This document shows positions 33,185 to 40,973 of a stretch of DNA of 64,000 nucleotides, one piece after another. The translations under genes and the position numbers were made by a program. The stretch lies in contig NZ_JAZHRV010000001.1 in NCBI RefSeq assembly GCF_036924595.1, positions 7,033,501 to 7,097,500 of the forward strand. Direction: 5' to 3'. This DNA is from Bradyrhizobium algeriense. Lineage in GTDB: Bacteria; Pseudomonadota; Alphaproteobacteria; Rhizobiales; Xanthobacteraceae. A model generated the notes under the pieces. The model was not told where the DNA came from and made no database searches. It saw only the letters and a program-made list of their open reading frames with translations. Each line of letters starts with the position of its first letter. Positions within the stretch are counted from its first letter, which is position 1.

Positions 33185-34408
33185 TCACGCATCCATCCGC
33201 TTGAAGACCAGCGTGGCGTTGGTGCCGCCGAAGCCGAAGGAGTTCGACAGCACGGTGCCGAGCTTGGCGTTGTCGATGCGCTTGCGCACGATCGGCATGT
33301 CGGCAAACACCGGATCGAGCTCGGTGATGTTGGCGCTCTCGCAGACGAAGCCGTTGTTCATCATCAAGAGCGAATAGATCGCTTCCTGCACGCCGGTGGC
33401 GCCGAGCGAGTGCCCGGTCAGCGCCTTGGTCGCCGAGATCGGCGGGCATTTGTCGCCGGTGCCGAACACTTTTCGAATTGCCTCGATTTCCGGGGGATCG
33501 CCGGCCGGCGTCGAGGTGGCATGCGGGTTGATGTAATCGATCGGGGTTTTCACGGTTTCGAGCGCCATGCGCATGCAGCGCTCGGCGCCCTCGCCCGACG
33601 GCGCGACCATGTCGTAACCGTCTGATGTCGCGCCATAGCCGACCACTTCAGCGTAGATGCGCGCGCCGCGCGCCTTGGCATGCTCGAGTTCTTCCAGCAC
33701 CACCACGCCGGCGCCGCCGGCAATGACGAAGCCGTCGCGGCTGATGTCGTAGGGGCGCGAGGCGGTGGCGGGGGTGTCGTTGTATTTCGAGGACATCGCG
33801 CCCATGGCGTCGAACAAGACCGACAGCGACCAGTCGAGCTCCTCGCAGCCGCCGGCGAAGATCACGTCCTGCTTGCCGATCTGGATCGTCTCATAGGCGT
33901 TGCCGATGCAATGGTTCGAGGTCGCGCAGGCCGACGAGATCGAATAGTTCACGCCCTTGATCTTGAACCAGGTCGCGAGCGTGGCCGACGCCGTCGACGA
34001 CATTGCCTTCGGCACCGCAAACGGTCCGACCCGCTTCGGCCCCTTGCTTCGCGTGATATCGGCGGCTTCCACGATGGTGCGCGCGGACGGCCCGCCCGAG
34101 CCCATGATGATGCCGGTGCGGACGTCGGAAACTTCCTCCGGCGAGAGGCCAGCGTCCTGGATTGCCTGCTCCATCGCGATGTGATTCCACGCCGCGCCCT
34201 CGCCGAGGAAGCGCATCGCGCGCCGGTCGACGACGTCGGCCGGATTGAGCGTCGGCGCGCCCTGCACCTGCGAACGGAAGCCCATCTCGGCGTATTTTTC
34301 CGCGCGCTTGATCCCGGACTTCGCTTCGTGAAGGCTCGCAAGCACTTCCTGGGTGTTGTTTCCGATGGACGAGACAATTCCCATCCCCGTTATGACAACC
34401 CGCTTCAT
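33185..34408 (-). CDS. fabB: 3-oxoacyl-ACP synthase I FabB
   Basis: A 407-residue beta-ketoacyl-ACP synthase of the KAS I type. The nucleophile Cys161 lies in SISSACATS, the active-site His296 in [11 protein letters not shown], Lys328 and His333 in [11 protein letters not shown], matching the Cys-His-His-Lys set of E. coli FabB. It extends unsaturated acyl chains made by FabA. The gap to fabA is 63 bases; the gap to fabV is 84 bases. An operon fabA-fabB-fabV is likely. Confidence 0.96.
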   Translation of the reverse strand: MKRVVITGMGIVSSIGNNTQEVLASLHEAKSGIKRAEKYAEMGFRSQVQGAPTLNPADVVDRRAMRFLGEGAAWNHIAMEQAIQDAGLSPEEVSDVRTGIIMGSGGPSARTIVEAADITRSKGPKRVGPFAVPKAMSSTASATLATWFKIKGVNYSISSACATSNHCIGNAYETIQIGKQDVIFAGGCEELDWSLSVLFDAMGAMSSKYNDTPATASRPYDISRDGFVIAGGAGVVVLEELEHAKARGARIYAEVVGYGATSDGYDMVAPSGEGAERCMRMALETVKTPIDYINPHATSTPAGDPPEIEAIRKVFGTGDKCPPISATKALTGHSLGATGVQEAIYSLLMMNNGFVCESANITELDPVFADMPIVRKRIDNAKLGTVLSNSFGFGGTNATLVFKRMDA

Positions 34409-34471
34409 GATCGCCTCGCCCTGCCGTTTCCGTTTGTCCGTGAAGATATGTTGATTGCGTGATCGCGCCGC

Positions 34472-34993
34472 TCAGGCAAGCGCTGTGCCCTGCTTGAACA
34501 GCCCGACCTTCAGATCCTTGGCGCGATAGATAATCTCGCCGTCCATGGAAAGCCAGCCGTCGGCAACGCCGAGCACCAGCTTTGAACGCATCACGCGTTT
34601 CATGTCGATGTTGTACACAACCTTGCGAGCATTCGGCAGCACCTGGCCGGAGAACTTCAATTCCCCCAGCCCCAGCGCCCGGCCCCGTCCCTCGCCGCCG
34701 ATCCAGCCCAGATAGAAGCCGACCATCTGCCACATCGCGTCCAGGCCGAGGCAGCCCGGCATGACCGGATCGTTCTTGAAATGGCAGCCGAAAAACCACA
34801 GGTCCGGCTTCACATCGAGTTCGGCGCGGATCAGACCCTTGCCGAATTCCCCGCCTTTTTCGGTAATTTCGCTGATGCGGTCGAACATCAGCATCGGCGG
34901 CAGCGGCAGCTGCGCATTGCCCGGGCCGAACATCTCGCCGCGGCCGCAGGCCAGCAAGTCCTCGTACTCATAACCGCTGCGCCGTTCCAGCAT
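34472..34993 (-). CDS. fabA: 3-hydroxydecanoyl-ACP dehydratase/isomerase FabA
   Basis: A 173-residue hot-dog-fold enzyme that dehydrates 3-hydroxyacyl-ACP and isomerises the C10 product, committing it to unsaturated fatty acid synthesis. The catalytic His71 and Asp85 lie in [14 protein letters not shown] and CLGLDAMWQ, matching His70 and Asp84 of E. coli. Divergent from irr with about 336 bases between the start codons; this gap holds the promoters of both. Confidence 0.96.
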   Translation of the reverse strand: MLERRSGYEYEDLLACGRGEMFGPGNAQLPLPPMLMFDRISEITEKGGEFGKGLIRAELDVKPDLWFFGCHFKNDPVMPGCLGLDAMWQMVGFYLGWIGGEGRGRALGLGELKFSGQVLPNARKVVYNIDMKRVMRSKLVLGVADGWLSMDGEIIYRAKDLKVGLFKQGTALA

Positions 34994-35244
34994 GGTGTCC
35001 AGCCTCTCTTAAAGATGTCCCGATAGAGCGCTTTTGAGCGAACCGGACCCGTTTCCCTACGGGAACGCTTGTTTCCCGCAAAATTGGCGCTACTTAGGGT
35101 GCTATCGGCATTAGCCTCTGCCGAAATCGCATATGTGGTCCGCGCGCTCTGTAACATAGGCACCGGGCCCCGGCAAAGCACTGGAACGCGCGAAAAAACC
35201 GCGTTTACACGCTGGTTCCTCTTTAACCTTGGGCGGGTTCTAGT

Positions 35245-35261
35245 TGCGAAAAACTTGCATC
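35245..35261 (+). promoter_or_regulatory. Candidate Fur (Mur) site in the irr promoter
   Basis: TGCGAA at 35245-35250 and TGCATC at 35256-35261 lie one helical turn apart and cover the -35 region of irr. They resemble the hexamers described for the atypical Fur site in the Bradyrhizobium irr promoter. That match is recalled, not computed. Confidence 0.45.
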
Positions 35262-35282
35262 TACCTGATTTCCTTTTATATT
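35255..35282 (+). promoter_or_regulatory. irr promoter
   Basis: TTGCAT at 35255-35260 and TATATT at 35277-35282 are separated by 16 bases. Transcription would start near 35289, leaving a 40-base leader before the irr ATG. Confidence 0.55.
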
Positions 35283-35301
35283 GGGCAAGATTATTGCCCA
35301 A
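35281..35301. promoter_or_regulatory. Inverted repeat at the irr transcription start
   Basis: TTGGGCAA and TTGCCCAA form perfect 8-base arms around GATTA. The repeat begins inside the predicted -10 and covers the predicted transcription start, a good position for a repressor or for an RNA hairpin in the 5' leader. No regulator is assigned. Confidence 0.55.
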
Positions 35302-35329
35302 GTTAGCGCGCGTGGTGCCCGAAGTGGAC

Positions 35330-35821
35330 ATGAACGACCAAGCTTCCCCCCTGAACGACGACGGTATCGATCCGGCCGCCCGGGCCGCCGGACATCAGCC
35401 GGCGTTGACCGGTTGTCCCTGGCACGACGTCAACGAAATGCTGCAGGCCGCCGGTCTAAGGCCGACCCGCCAGCGCATGGCGCTGGGCTGGCTGCTTTTC
35501 GGCAAGGGAGCCCGCCATCTGACCGCGGAAATGCTGTACGAGGAAGCGACGCTGGCGAAGGTTCCGGTGTCGCTGGCGACCGTCTACAACACGCTCAATC
35601 AGCTCACCGATGCGGGTCTGTTGCGCCAGGTCTCGGTCGACGGCACCAAGACCTATTTCGACACCAACGTCACCGCGCACCACCACTTCTATCTCGAGAA
35701 CAACCACGAGCTGGTCGACATTCCCGATCCGCACCTCGTGCTCTCGAAGATGCCGGACGTGCCGGAAGGCTACGAAATCGCGCGCGTCGACATGGTCGTG
35801 CGCCTGCGCAAGAAGCGCTGA
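35330..35821 (+). CDS. irr: Iron response regulator Irr
   Basis: A 163-residue Fur-superfamily regulator that in Bradyrhizobium senses heme made by ferrochelatase and controls heme synthesis and iron genes; heme triggers its degradation. The heme regulatory motif GCPWHD (Cys29, Pro30) and the second heme site HHH at 117-119 are both present, followed by the winged-helix and dimer segments. ATG 35330 gives a start matching known Irr; an in-frame codon at 35069 would add 87 non-family residues. Divergent from fabA. Confidence 0.96.
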   Translation: MNDQASPLNDDGIDPAARAAGHQPALTGCPWHDVNEMLQAAGLRPTRQRMALGWLLFGKGARHLTAEMLYEEATLAKVPVSLATVYNTLNQLTDAGLLRQVSVDGTKTYFDTNVTAHHHFYLENNHELVDIPDPHLVLSKMPDVPEGYEIARVDMVVRLRKKR

Positions 35822-35838
35822 TTCTCCACGGAAGATTT

Positions 35839-35924
35839 GTAGGGTGGGCAAAGGCGCGTTTGCGCCGTGCCCACCGTTTTGCTGCGCTCGCGATGGTGGG
35901 CACGCTTCGCTTTGCCGACCCTAC
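35839..35924. repeat. Palindromic repeat with GTAGGGTGGGCAAAG arms, copy 2
   Basis: Second copy of the family at 31773-31862 and 55292-55381, lying between the convergent 3' ends of irr and the SH3 gene. Its arms are more diverged (GTAGGGTGGGCAAAGGCG against CGACCCTAC), and it lacks the 34-base companion repeat. Confidence 0.75.
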
Positions 35925-35945
35925 GGTTCAGCGCTCGCAGTTAGC

Positions 35946-36473
35946 TCACTCCACCTTCTCATCCGCATACACGCCCCACAGGCGCTGCTGCTCGATCCAG
36001 CCGTCAAAGCCGTTGCCGATCACGCGGCACCAGCCGTTGGCGCATTTCTTGACCTGGGCGACGACGCCAACCTGCAGGCGGGCCGCAATCGCGCTGGTCG
36101 GATCGGGACGATCATAGAGCGACGCCAGCTCGTCCTTGGTCTTCATGGTGACGACCGCAGTGCGGCGGCCGGACAGCAGCGAATGATAGACCCAGCCCTC
36201 GGAGCCTTCCGAATCGCGCACGCGGCGCCAATTCTCGAACTCGGCGGTGATTTCGACCGGCAGGCCCGAGCGGGTATAGACCCAGGCGACATCGTTATCC
36301 TTGGTCGGACCGGCCCGGACATTCACGTGGTCGGATTTGAGGCTGACATACCGCGGCACCGGCAGGCCGCTCGTGGTGATGGCCGAATCCTTGGCCGAAA
36401 ACCCTGTGCTGACCGATGCCAAAAGCCAGCCCCCCGCCAGCACCGCCACCGAACAGAAACGCCCCAACGCCAT
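35946..36473 (-). CDS. Exported SH3-domain protein
   Basis: A 175-residue protein with a Sec signal peptide (about residues 1-27) and two bacterial SH3-like units: one with SDHVNVRAGPTKDNDVAWVY and WRRVRDSEGSEGWVYHSLL, the other with KKCANGWCRVIGNGFDGWIEQQRLWGVY. Such domains often bind peptidoglycan or assist envelope proteins. It is divergent from the hydroxyacid dehydrogenase gene. No enzyme motif is present. Confidence 0.8.
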   Translation of the reverse strand: MALGRFCSVAVLAGGWLLASVSTGFSAKDSAITTSGLPVPRYVSLKSDHVNVRAGPTKDNDVAWVYTRSGLPVEITAEFENWRRVRDSEGSEGWVYHSLLSGRRTAVVTMKTKDELASLYDRPDPTSAIAARLQVGVVAQVKKCANGWCRVIGNGFDGWIEQQRLWGVYADEKVE

Positions 36474-36826
36474 TAACCCGTCTCCTGTCGAGCTACCCGC
36501 AACTCGAGTTCTTCGAGTTGAAACCGCCCGCTAACGCCCGAAAAACCCCAGCCCCTGTGCCCCGCTTTGGCCGCACCCCGACTTGCGCTTGCTAACGTCC
36601 GAGGGGTTCTTGTCTTGGCCCGGCCTTCTGATAGAGAGGACGGAACGCCAAGAACCAGAACGCCCGGATTTTCTGCCGAAAATCCAAGGCAAGTATTGGG
36701 GAACCCAAGGGACTTACCTTACGGAAACAGCCGGATACCGGGACCGCGTGGCCATCGCAGTGTCGAACAACCGGGTTAATGAGGTCTGAACGGCGGGCTC
36801 AAAGCCGTCCCTCATGAGAGCAGAGC
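36474..36826. other. Divergent intergenic region, no gene recognised
   Basis: This 353-base gap separates the SH3 gene and the hydroxyacid dehydrogenase gene and must hold both promoters. Two overlapping short plus-strand frames (36567-36779 and 36583-36789) lack a convincing start and resemble no family. A short hairpin (ACGGC/GCCGT) lies about 30 bases before the dehydrogenase start. Confidence 0.4.
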
Positions 36827-37828
36827 ATGTCGGTCAAGAAAAAACCTCTCGTCGTCGTCACCCGCAAGCTGCCGGACTCGATCGAGACCCGGATGCGCGA
36901 GCTGTTCGACGCCAGGTTGAATCTCGACGACACGCCGATGACGCCGGAACAGATCGCGGACGCGGCCCGCACCGCCGACGTGCTGGTGCCGACCGTCACC
37001 GACATGATCAGCGAGGCGATCCTCAAGGACCCCGACTGCAAGTTGCGCATGATCGCCAATTTCGGCAACGGCGTCGATAATATCGACGTCACTGCGGCGC
37101 ATGCGCGCGGCATCACGGTGACCAACACGCCGAAAGTGCTGACCGAAGACACCGCCGACATGACCATGGCGCTGATCCTGGCGGTGCCGCGGCGATTGAT
37201 CGAGGGCTCCACCATTCTGACCGAGGGCAAGAACTGGGAGGGATGGTCGCCGACCTGGATGCTTGGCCATCGGATCGGCGGCAAGCGGCTCGGCATCGTC
37301 GGCATGGGCCGCATCGGCCAGGCTGTGGCCCGCCGGGCGCGCGCCTTCGGCCTGCAGATCCACTATCACAACCGCCGTCCCGTGGCGCCTGTTATCGCCG
37401 AGGAGCTCGGCGCGACCTATTGGGAAAGCCTCGACCAGATGCTGGCGCGGATGGACATCATCTCGGTGAACTGTCCGCATACGCCGGCGACCTATCATCT
37501 GCTCTCGGCGCGGCGCTTAAAGCTGATCCGGAAAGAGGCCTATATCGTCAACACCGCGCGCGGCGAGGTGATCGACGAGGACACGCTGATCAAGCTAATC
37601 GAAGCCGGGGACATTGGCGGTGCGGCACTCGACGTGTACGAGCACGAACCCGCGGTTAATCCGAAGCTGGTCCGGCTCGCCAAGGCCGGCAAGGTGACGC
37701 TGCTGCCGCATATGGGCTCGGCCACCATCGAAGGCCGCGTCGAGATGGGCGAGAAGGTGATCATCAACATCCGGACCTTCCTCGACAACCACAAGCCGCC
37801 GGACCGCGTGCTGCCCAGCATGCTGTGA
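36827..37828 (+). CDS. D-2-hydroxyacid dehydrogenase (glyoxylate reductase-like)
   Basis: A 333-residue NAD(P)-dependent oxidoreductase of the D-isomer-specific family. The Rossmann motif is GMGRIGQAVARRA, followed by HNRRP, where an Arg after the second strand suggests NADPH. The catalytic Arg lies in VNTARGEVID, Glu in EHEPAVNP and His in LLPHMGSA. It probably reduces glyoxylate or hydroxypyruvate. ATG 36827 gives MSVKKKPLVVVTRKLP. A 74-base hairpin follows its stop. Confidence 0.88.
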   Translation: MSVKKKPLVVVTRKLPDSIETRMRELFDARLNLDDTPMTPEQIADAARTADVLVPTVTDMISEAILKDPDCKLRMIANFGNGVDNIDVTAAHARGITVTNTPKVLTEDTADMTMALILAVPRRLIEGSTILTEGKNWEGWSPTWMLGHRIGGKRLGIVGMGRIGQAVARRARAFGLQIHYHNRRPVAPVIAEELGATYWESLDQMLARMDIISVNCPHTPATYHLLSARRLKLIRKEAYIVNTARGEVIDEDTLIKLIEAGDIGGAALDVYEHEPAVNPKLVRLAKAGKVTLLPHMGSATIEGRVEMGEKVIINIRTFLDNHKPPDRVLPSML

Positions 37829-37844
37829 TGCCATATTGAGTGTC

Positions 37845-37918
37845 GTAGATCCTATGGGGTGGCAGGTGGTCAGGGGTAAGCTGAGTTTGCGACCACCCAA
37901 CCACCCCATAGGATCTAC
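37845..37918. repeat. 74-base perfect-armed inverted repeat
   Basis: An 18-base arm (37845-37862, GTAGATCCTATGGGGTGG) is repeated as its exact reverse complement at 37901-37918, with an inner perfect 7-base pair (37865-37871 and 37891-37897). It lies between the convergent dehydrogenase and LysR genes. No T-run follows either arm, so it is either a factor-dependent terminator or a repeat element. Confidence 0.85.
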
Positions 37919-37936
37919 AGGAACCGGGCTACGGCA

Positions 37937-38851
37937 TCATTTGTTCTTGCGCCGTTCCCGCTTTCGCCATTCCGCGACAAAGGCGACGAATGCGGCGAGC
38001 GCCGGCGGCGGTTGGCGGCGGCTAGGGTAATACAGGAATGGGCCCGGGAATGGGGCGCACCAATCGTCGAGCACGCTGACCAGCGCGCCCGACTTGATGC
38101 CATAGCGAACGTAGCCCTCGAACGTCAGCCAGAAGCCTGTGCCATCATGCACGGCGCGCAGCGCCAGGCCGAGATAGGTCGCGATCAGCTTGGCCGGCGG
38201 CGAAACCTTCACGACACGTCCCGCTTTCTCGAATTCCCAGTCCAGCATCGCGCCGCTGCCGAAGCGGGTGCGGATGCAGGAATGTTCCAGCAAATCCTTC
38301 GGATGTTTCGGGCTTCCATGCTGCGCGACGTATTCGCGCGAGGCCACCACCGCATAGCGCTGCGGCGCCCCGAGCGAGACCGCGATCATGTCCTGCGCCA
38401 GATGTTCGCCATAGCGCACGCCGGCGTCAAAACCTCCGGCCACGATATCGACGAACGAGCTCTCGCCGACGATCTCGAGATCGATTTTGGGATGGGCTGC
38501 AAGAAACGGCGCGACCATCGGCGCCAGCACCAGATCGATCGCCGGCGGCGGCGCATTGATGCGCAGCCGCCCCGACGGCACGGCCCGCAGGCCGCGCACC
38601 TGATCAAGCGCCGCGCCGACATCCGACATCGCGGGGCCGACACGGGCCAGCAGCAATTCACCGGCTTCGGTAAGCGCGACGCTGCGCGTGGTGCGGTTCA
38701 TCAGGCGGACGCCGAGCCGCTCCTCCATGTCGCGCAGCCGTTGGCTGAGGCTCGATACGGAGACGCCCTGCTCGACCGCGGCGCGGCGGAAATTCCGGGT
38801 GCGCGCCACGGCGACGAAGGCATCGAGGTCGCGGAGGTCGAAATTCTTCAT
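37937..38851 (-). CDS. LysR-family transcriptional regulator
   Basis: A 304-residue LysR-type regulator. The HTH reads LRDLDAFVAVARTRNFRRAA followed by SSLSQRLRDMEERLGVRL; the effector domain begins at about residue 90 (SGRLRINAPPPA). It resembles the group of LysR proteins that sit beside oxidoreductases and control them. It is divergent from the aldo/keto reductase gene 120 bases away, its likely target. The ligand is unknown. Confidence 0.88.
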   Translation of the reverse strand: MKNFDLRDLDAFVAVARTRNFRRAAVEQGVSVSSLSQRLRDMEERLGVRLMNRTTRSVALTEAGELLLARVGPAMSDVGAALDQVRGLRAVPSGRLRINAPPPAIDLVLAPMVAPFLAAHPKIDLEIVGESSFVDIVAGGFDAGVRYGEHLAQDMIAVSLGAPQRYAVVASREYVAQHGSPKHPKDLLEHSCIRTRFGSGAMLDWEFEKAGRVVKVSPPAKLIATYLGLALRAVHDGTGFWLTFEGYVRYGIKSGALVSVLDDWCAPFPGPFLYYPSRRQPPPALAAFVAFVAEWRKRERRKNK

Positions 38852-38870
38852 TGTTCGATATAATGAACAA
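38851..38870. promoter_or_regulatory. Inverted repeat at the LysR start, over a candidate AKR promoter
   Basis: TTGTTC and GAACAA flank GATATAAT. The left arm touches the LysR ATG and also serves as a -35 (TTGTTC) for a TATTTA at 38873-38878 reading toward the aldo/keto reductase. The site could let the regulator control both genes. Confidence 0.5.
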
Positions 38871-38971
38871 GCTATTTATGATTGTCCAGCTTATCCGCGC
38901 GAGCCAAATCCCTCATATCGGCCTCGTCACCACGGCGCGAATGCACGCCGCCGATTACGAGGAGAACCATC

Positions 38972-39967
38972 ATGGAAAAGCGCAAACTCGGCACGACAGG
39001 TCCATCCGTCTCGGCCATCGGCCTCGGCTGCATGGGCATGTCGGACTTCTACGGCCCGGCTGACCGCAGCGAGAGCATTGCCACCCTCCACGCCGCGCTC
39101 GATGCCGGGATCACGCTGCTCGACACCGGTGATTTCTACGGCATGGGCCACAATGAGATGCTGATCCGCGAAGCGCTCGCTGGGCGCAATCGCGACAATC
39201 TCCAGATCAGCGTCAAGTTCGGTGCGCTGCGCGACCCCAACAAGGGCTTTCTTGGCTATGACAGCCGCCCGGCCGCGATCAGGAATTTTGTCGCTTATTC
39301 GCTGCAACGGCTCGGCGTCGACACCATCGACATCTATCGGCCCGCACGGCTCGATCCCGATGTGCCGATCGAAGAGAGCGTTGGCGCGATGGCCGACATG
39401 GTGAAGGCCGGCTGGATCAAGCATATCGGGCTTTCCGAGGTTGGCTCCGACACCATTCGCAGGGCGCACGCGGTGCATCCGATCGTCGACCTGCAGATCG
39501 AATACTCGCTCGTCGCGCGCGGGATCGAGAGTGACATTCTCAAGACCTGCCGCGAGCTCGGAATCAGCATCACCGCCTACGGTGTATTGGCGCGCGGACT
39601 GATCAGCGGACACTGGTCGAAGGAACGCTCTGCTGTGCAGGATTTTCGTCAGATGAGCCCGCGTTTCCAGGGCTCCAATCTCGACGCCAATCTCGCGCTG
39701 GTGGATTCCCTGCGCTCCATTGCAGCGGAGGTTGGTGCGTCACCGGCGCAGGTCGCCATCGCCTGGGTCGCAGCGCAGGGCAACGACATCGTACCGCTGG
39801 TCGGCGCACGTCGCCGCGACCGCCTTTCCGAGGCGCTCGGAGCACTCGATGTGAAATTGACGGACGCGCATCTTGCCGCGCTCGCCAAGGCCTTCCCGCC
39901 GGGCGCCGCCGCTGGAGCGCGATATCCCGAGGCGCAGCTCGCGCATATGGATAGCGAGAAGCGGTGA
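38972..39967 (+). CDS. Aldo/keto reductase
   Basis: A 331-residue NADPH-dependent oxidoreductase of the AKR superfamily. The tetrad Asp and Tyr lie in [14 protein letters not shown] and the Lys in ISVKFG, but the usual His position (normally in a YYQHR-like string) is Ala in [10 protein letters not shown]. Similar PARLDP strings appear in a known AKR subgroup, so activity is not excluded. GAGGAG about seven bases upstream supports ATG 38972. Probably controlled by the divergent LysR gene. The substrate is unknown. Confidence 0.87.
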   Translation: MEKRKLGTTGPSVSAIGLGCMGMSDFYGPADRSESIATLHAALDAGITLLDTGDFYGMGHNEMLIREALAGRNRDNLQISVKFGALRDPNKGFLGYDSRPAAIRNFVAYSLQRLGVDTIDIYRPARLDPDVPIEESVGAMADMVKAGWIKHIGLSEVGSDTIRRAHAVHPIVDLQIEYSLVARGIESDILKTCRELGISITAYGVLARGLISGHWSKERSAVQDFRQMSPRFQGSNLDANLALVDSLRSIAAEVGASPAQVAIAWVAAQGNDIVPLVGARRRDRLSEALGALDVKLTDAHLAALAKAFPPGAAAGARYPEAQLAHMDSEKR

Positions 39968-39990
39968 GATGAAGGCCGGTGAACGCTAGA

Positions 39991-40035
39991 GCATGATCCG
40001 GAAAAGTGGGTACCGGTTTTCCGAAAAGATCATGC
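39991..40035. repeat. Rhizobiales GCATGATCCGGAAAAGTGGG palindrome
   Basis: GCATGATC and GATCATGC flank CCGGAAAAGTGGGTACCGG-type sequence. This is a dispersed element common in rhizobial intergenic regions; degraded relatives lie at about 23109-23160 and 49815-49863 in this window. Confidence 0.8.
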
Positions 40036-40049
40036 GTAAATCAAAGAGA

Positions 40050-40090
40050 TAGAGTGGGATGACGATTCGAAGAAAAGTCATCCCGCTCTA
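40050..40090. repeat. Second inverted repeat reaching the moeB stop
   Basis: TAGAGTGGGATGAC at 40050-40063 pairs with GTCATCCCGCTCTA at 40077-40090 with one mismatch. Its right end contains the stop codon of the MoeB-like gene, so it may form a 3' hairpin on that transcript. Confidence 0.7.
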
Positions 40091-40891
40091 GGCCGCGTGC
40101 CCGCTCAGATCGGTGATGACAGGCGTATCGCCGTTGAGCGGGTTGGCCGGATCGCGCGCGTAGCGCAGCGTCTCGAACCGCATCGCGCGCGCGTCCACCA
40201 TCACCAGCCGTCCGACCAGGCTTTCGCCGAAGCCGACGATTTCGCGGATCGCCTCCAGCGCCATCATCGATCCCAGCATGCCCGCCAGCGCGCCCATGAC
40301 GCCGGCCTCCGCGCAGGCCGGCACGGTGCCGGGCGGCGGCGGTTCGGGAAACAGGCAGCGATAGGTCGGGTTGAACTCGCCCTGCTCGTTGCGCTCATGG
40401 GCGCGGATGGTGGTCAGCGATCCGTCGAACATCCCCAGCGCCGCCGTGATCAGCGGCTTGCCGGCAAAGAAGCAGGCATCGGACACCAGATAGCGCGTTT
40501 CGAAATTGTCGGAGCCGTCGAGCACGAGATCGTAGCCGCCGATCAGCGACATCACGTTCTTTGCATCGAGACGCACCGCATGCGCCTCGAAATGAACATG
40601 CGGATTGAGCGCGTGAATCACTTCGGCGGCGCTGTCGACCTTGCGCCGTCCGATGTCGGGCGTGGTGTGGATAATCTGGCGCTGCAGATTGGACAGCGAG
40701 ACGATATCGTCATCAACAGCACCGAGCGTGCCAACCCCGGCGGCCGCCAGATACATCAGGACCGGCGCGCCAAGCCCGCCGGCGCCGATCACCAGCACGG
40801 ACGCCTCTTTCAGCGCGGCCTGCCCCGGGCCACCGACTTCGCGCAGCACGATATGGCGGGCGTAACGTTCGAGTTCGTCGGCTGTCAGCAT
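40088..40891 (-). CDS. moeB: MoeB/ThiF/HesA-family adenylyltransferase
   Basis: A 267-residue E1-like enzyme that adenylates the C-terminal Gly of a ubiquitin-like sulfur carrier (MoaD or ThiS). The nucleotide loop VLVIGAGGLGAPV, the DNFETRYLV segment (Asp for magnesium) and the crossover motif VPACAEAGVMG are present. The two CxxC zinc motifs of E. coli MoeB are largely missing; only YRCLF and the crossover Cys remain. Molybdopterin, thiamine or another sulfur pathway cannot be told apart here. Divergent from the next gene. Confidence 0.85.
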   Translation of the reverse strand: MLTADELERYARHIVLREVGGPGQAALKEASVLVIGAGGLGAPVLMYLAAAGVGTLGAVDDDIVSLSNLQRQIIHTTPDIGRRKVDSAAEVIHALNPHVHFEAHAVRLDAKNVMSLIGGYDLVLDGSDNFETRYLVSDACFFAGKPLITAALGMFDGSLTTIRAHERNEQGEFNPTYRCLFPEPPPPGTVPACAEAGVMGALAGMLGSMMALEAIREIVGFGESLVGRLVMVDARAMRFETLRYARDPANPLNGDTPVITDLSGHAA

Positions 40892-40942
40892 GGTCGCACT
40901 ACCTCAATCAATCTCCTGAACCGGGACGCGGTTGGTGCCGAC

Positions 40943-40958
40943 TAAGCAGATGTGCTTA
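40943..40958. promoter_or_regulatory. Inverted repeat in the divergent moeB/PG-binding promoter region
   Basis: TAAGCA and TGCTTA flank GATG, a small perfect inverted repeat 16 bases upstream of the exported protein's start codon. It is a candidate operator, with no regulator assigned. Confidence 0.35.
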
Positions 40959-40973
40959 ATTGGCGGGACGTCA

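Noticed and set aside
36567..36789. Two overlapping short frames in the SH3-dehydrogenase gap
   Set aside because: Neither has domain content nor codon usage like the neighbours.
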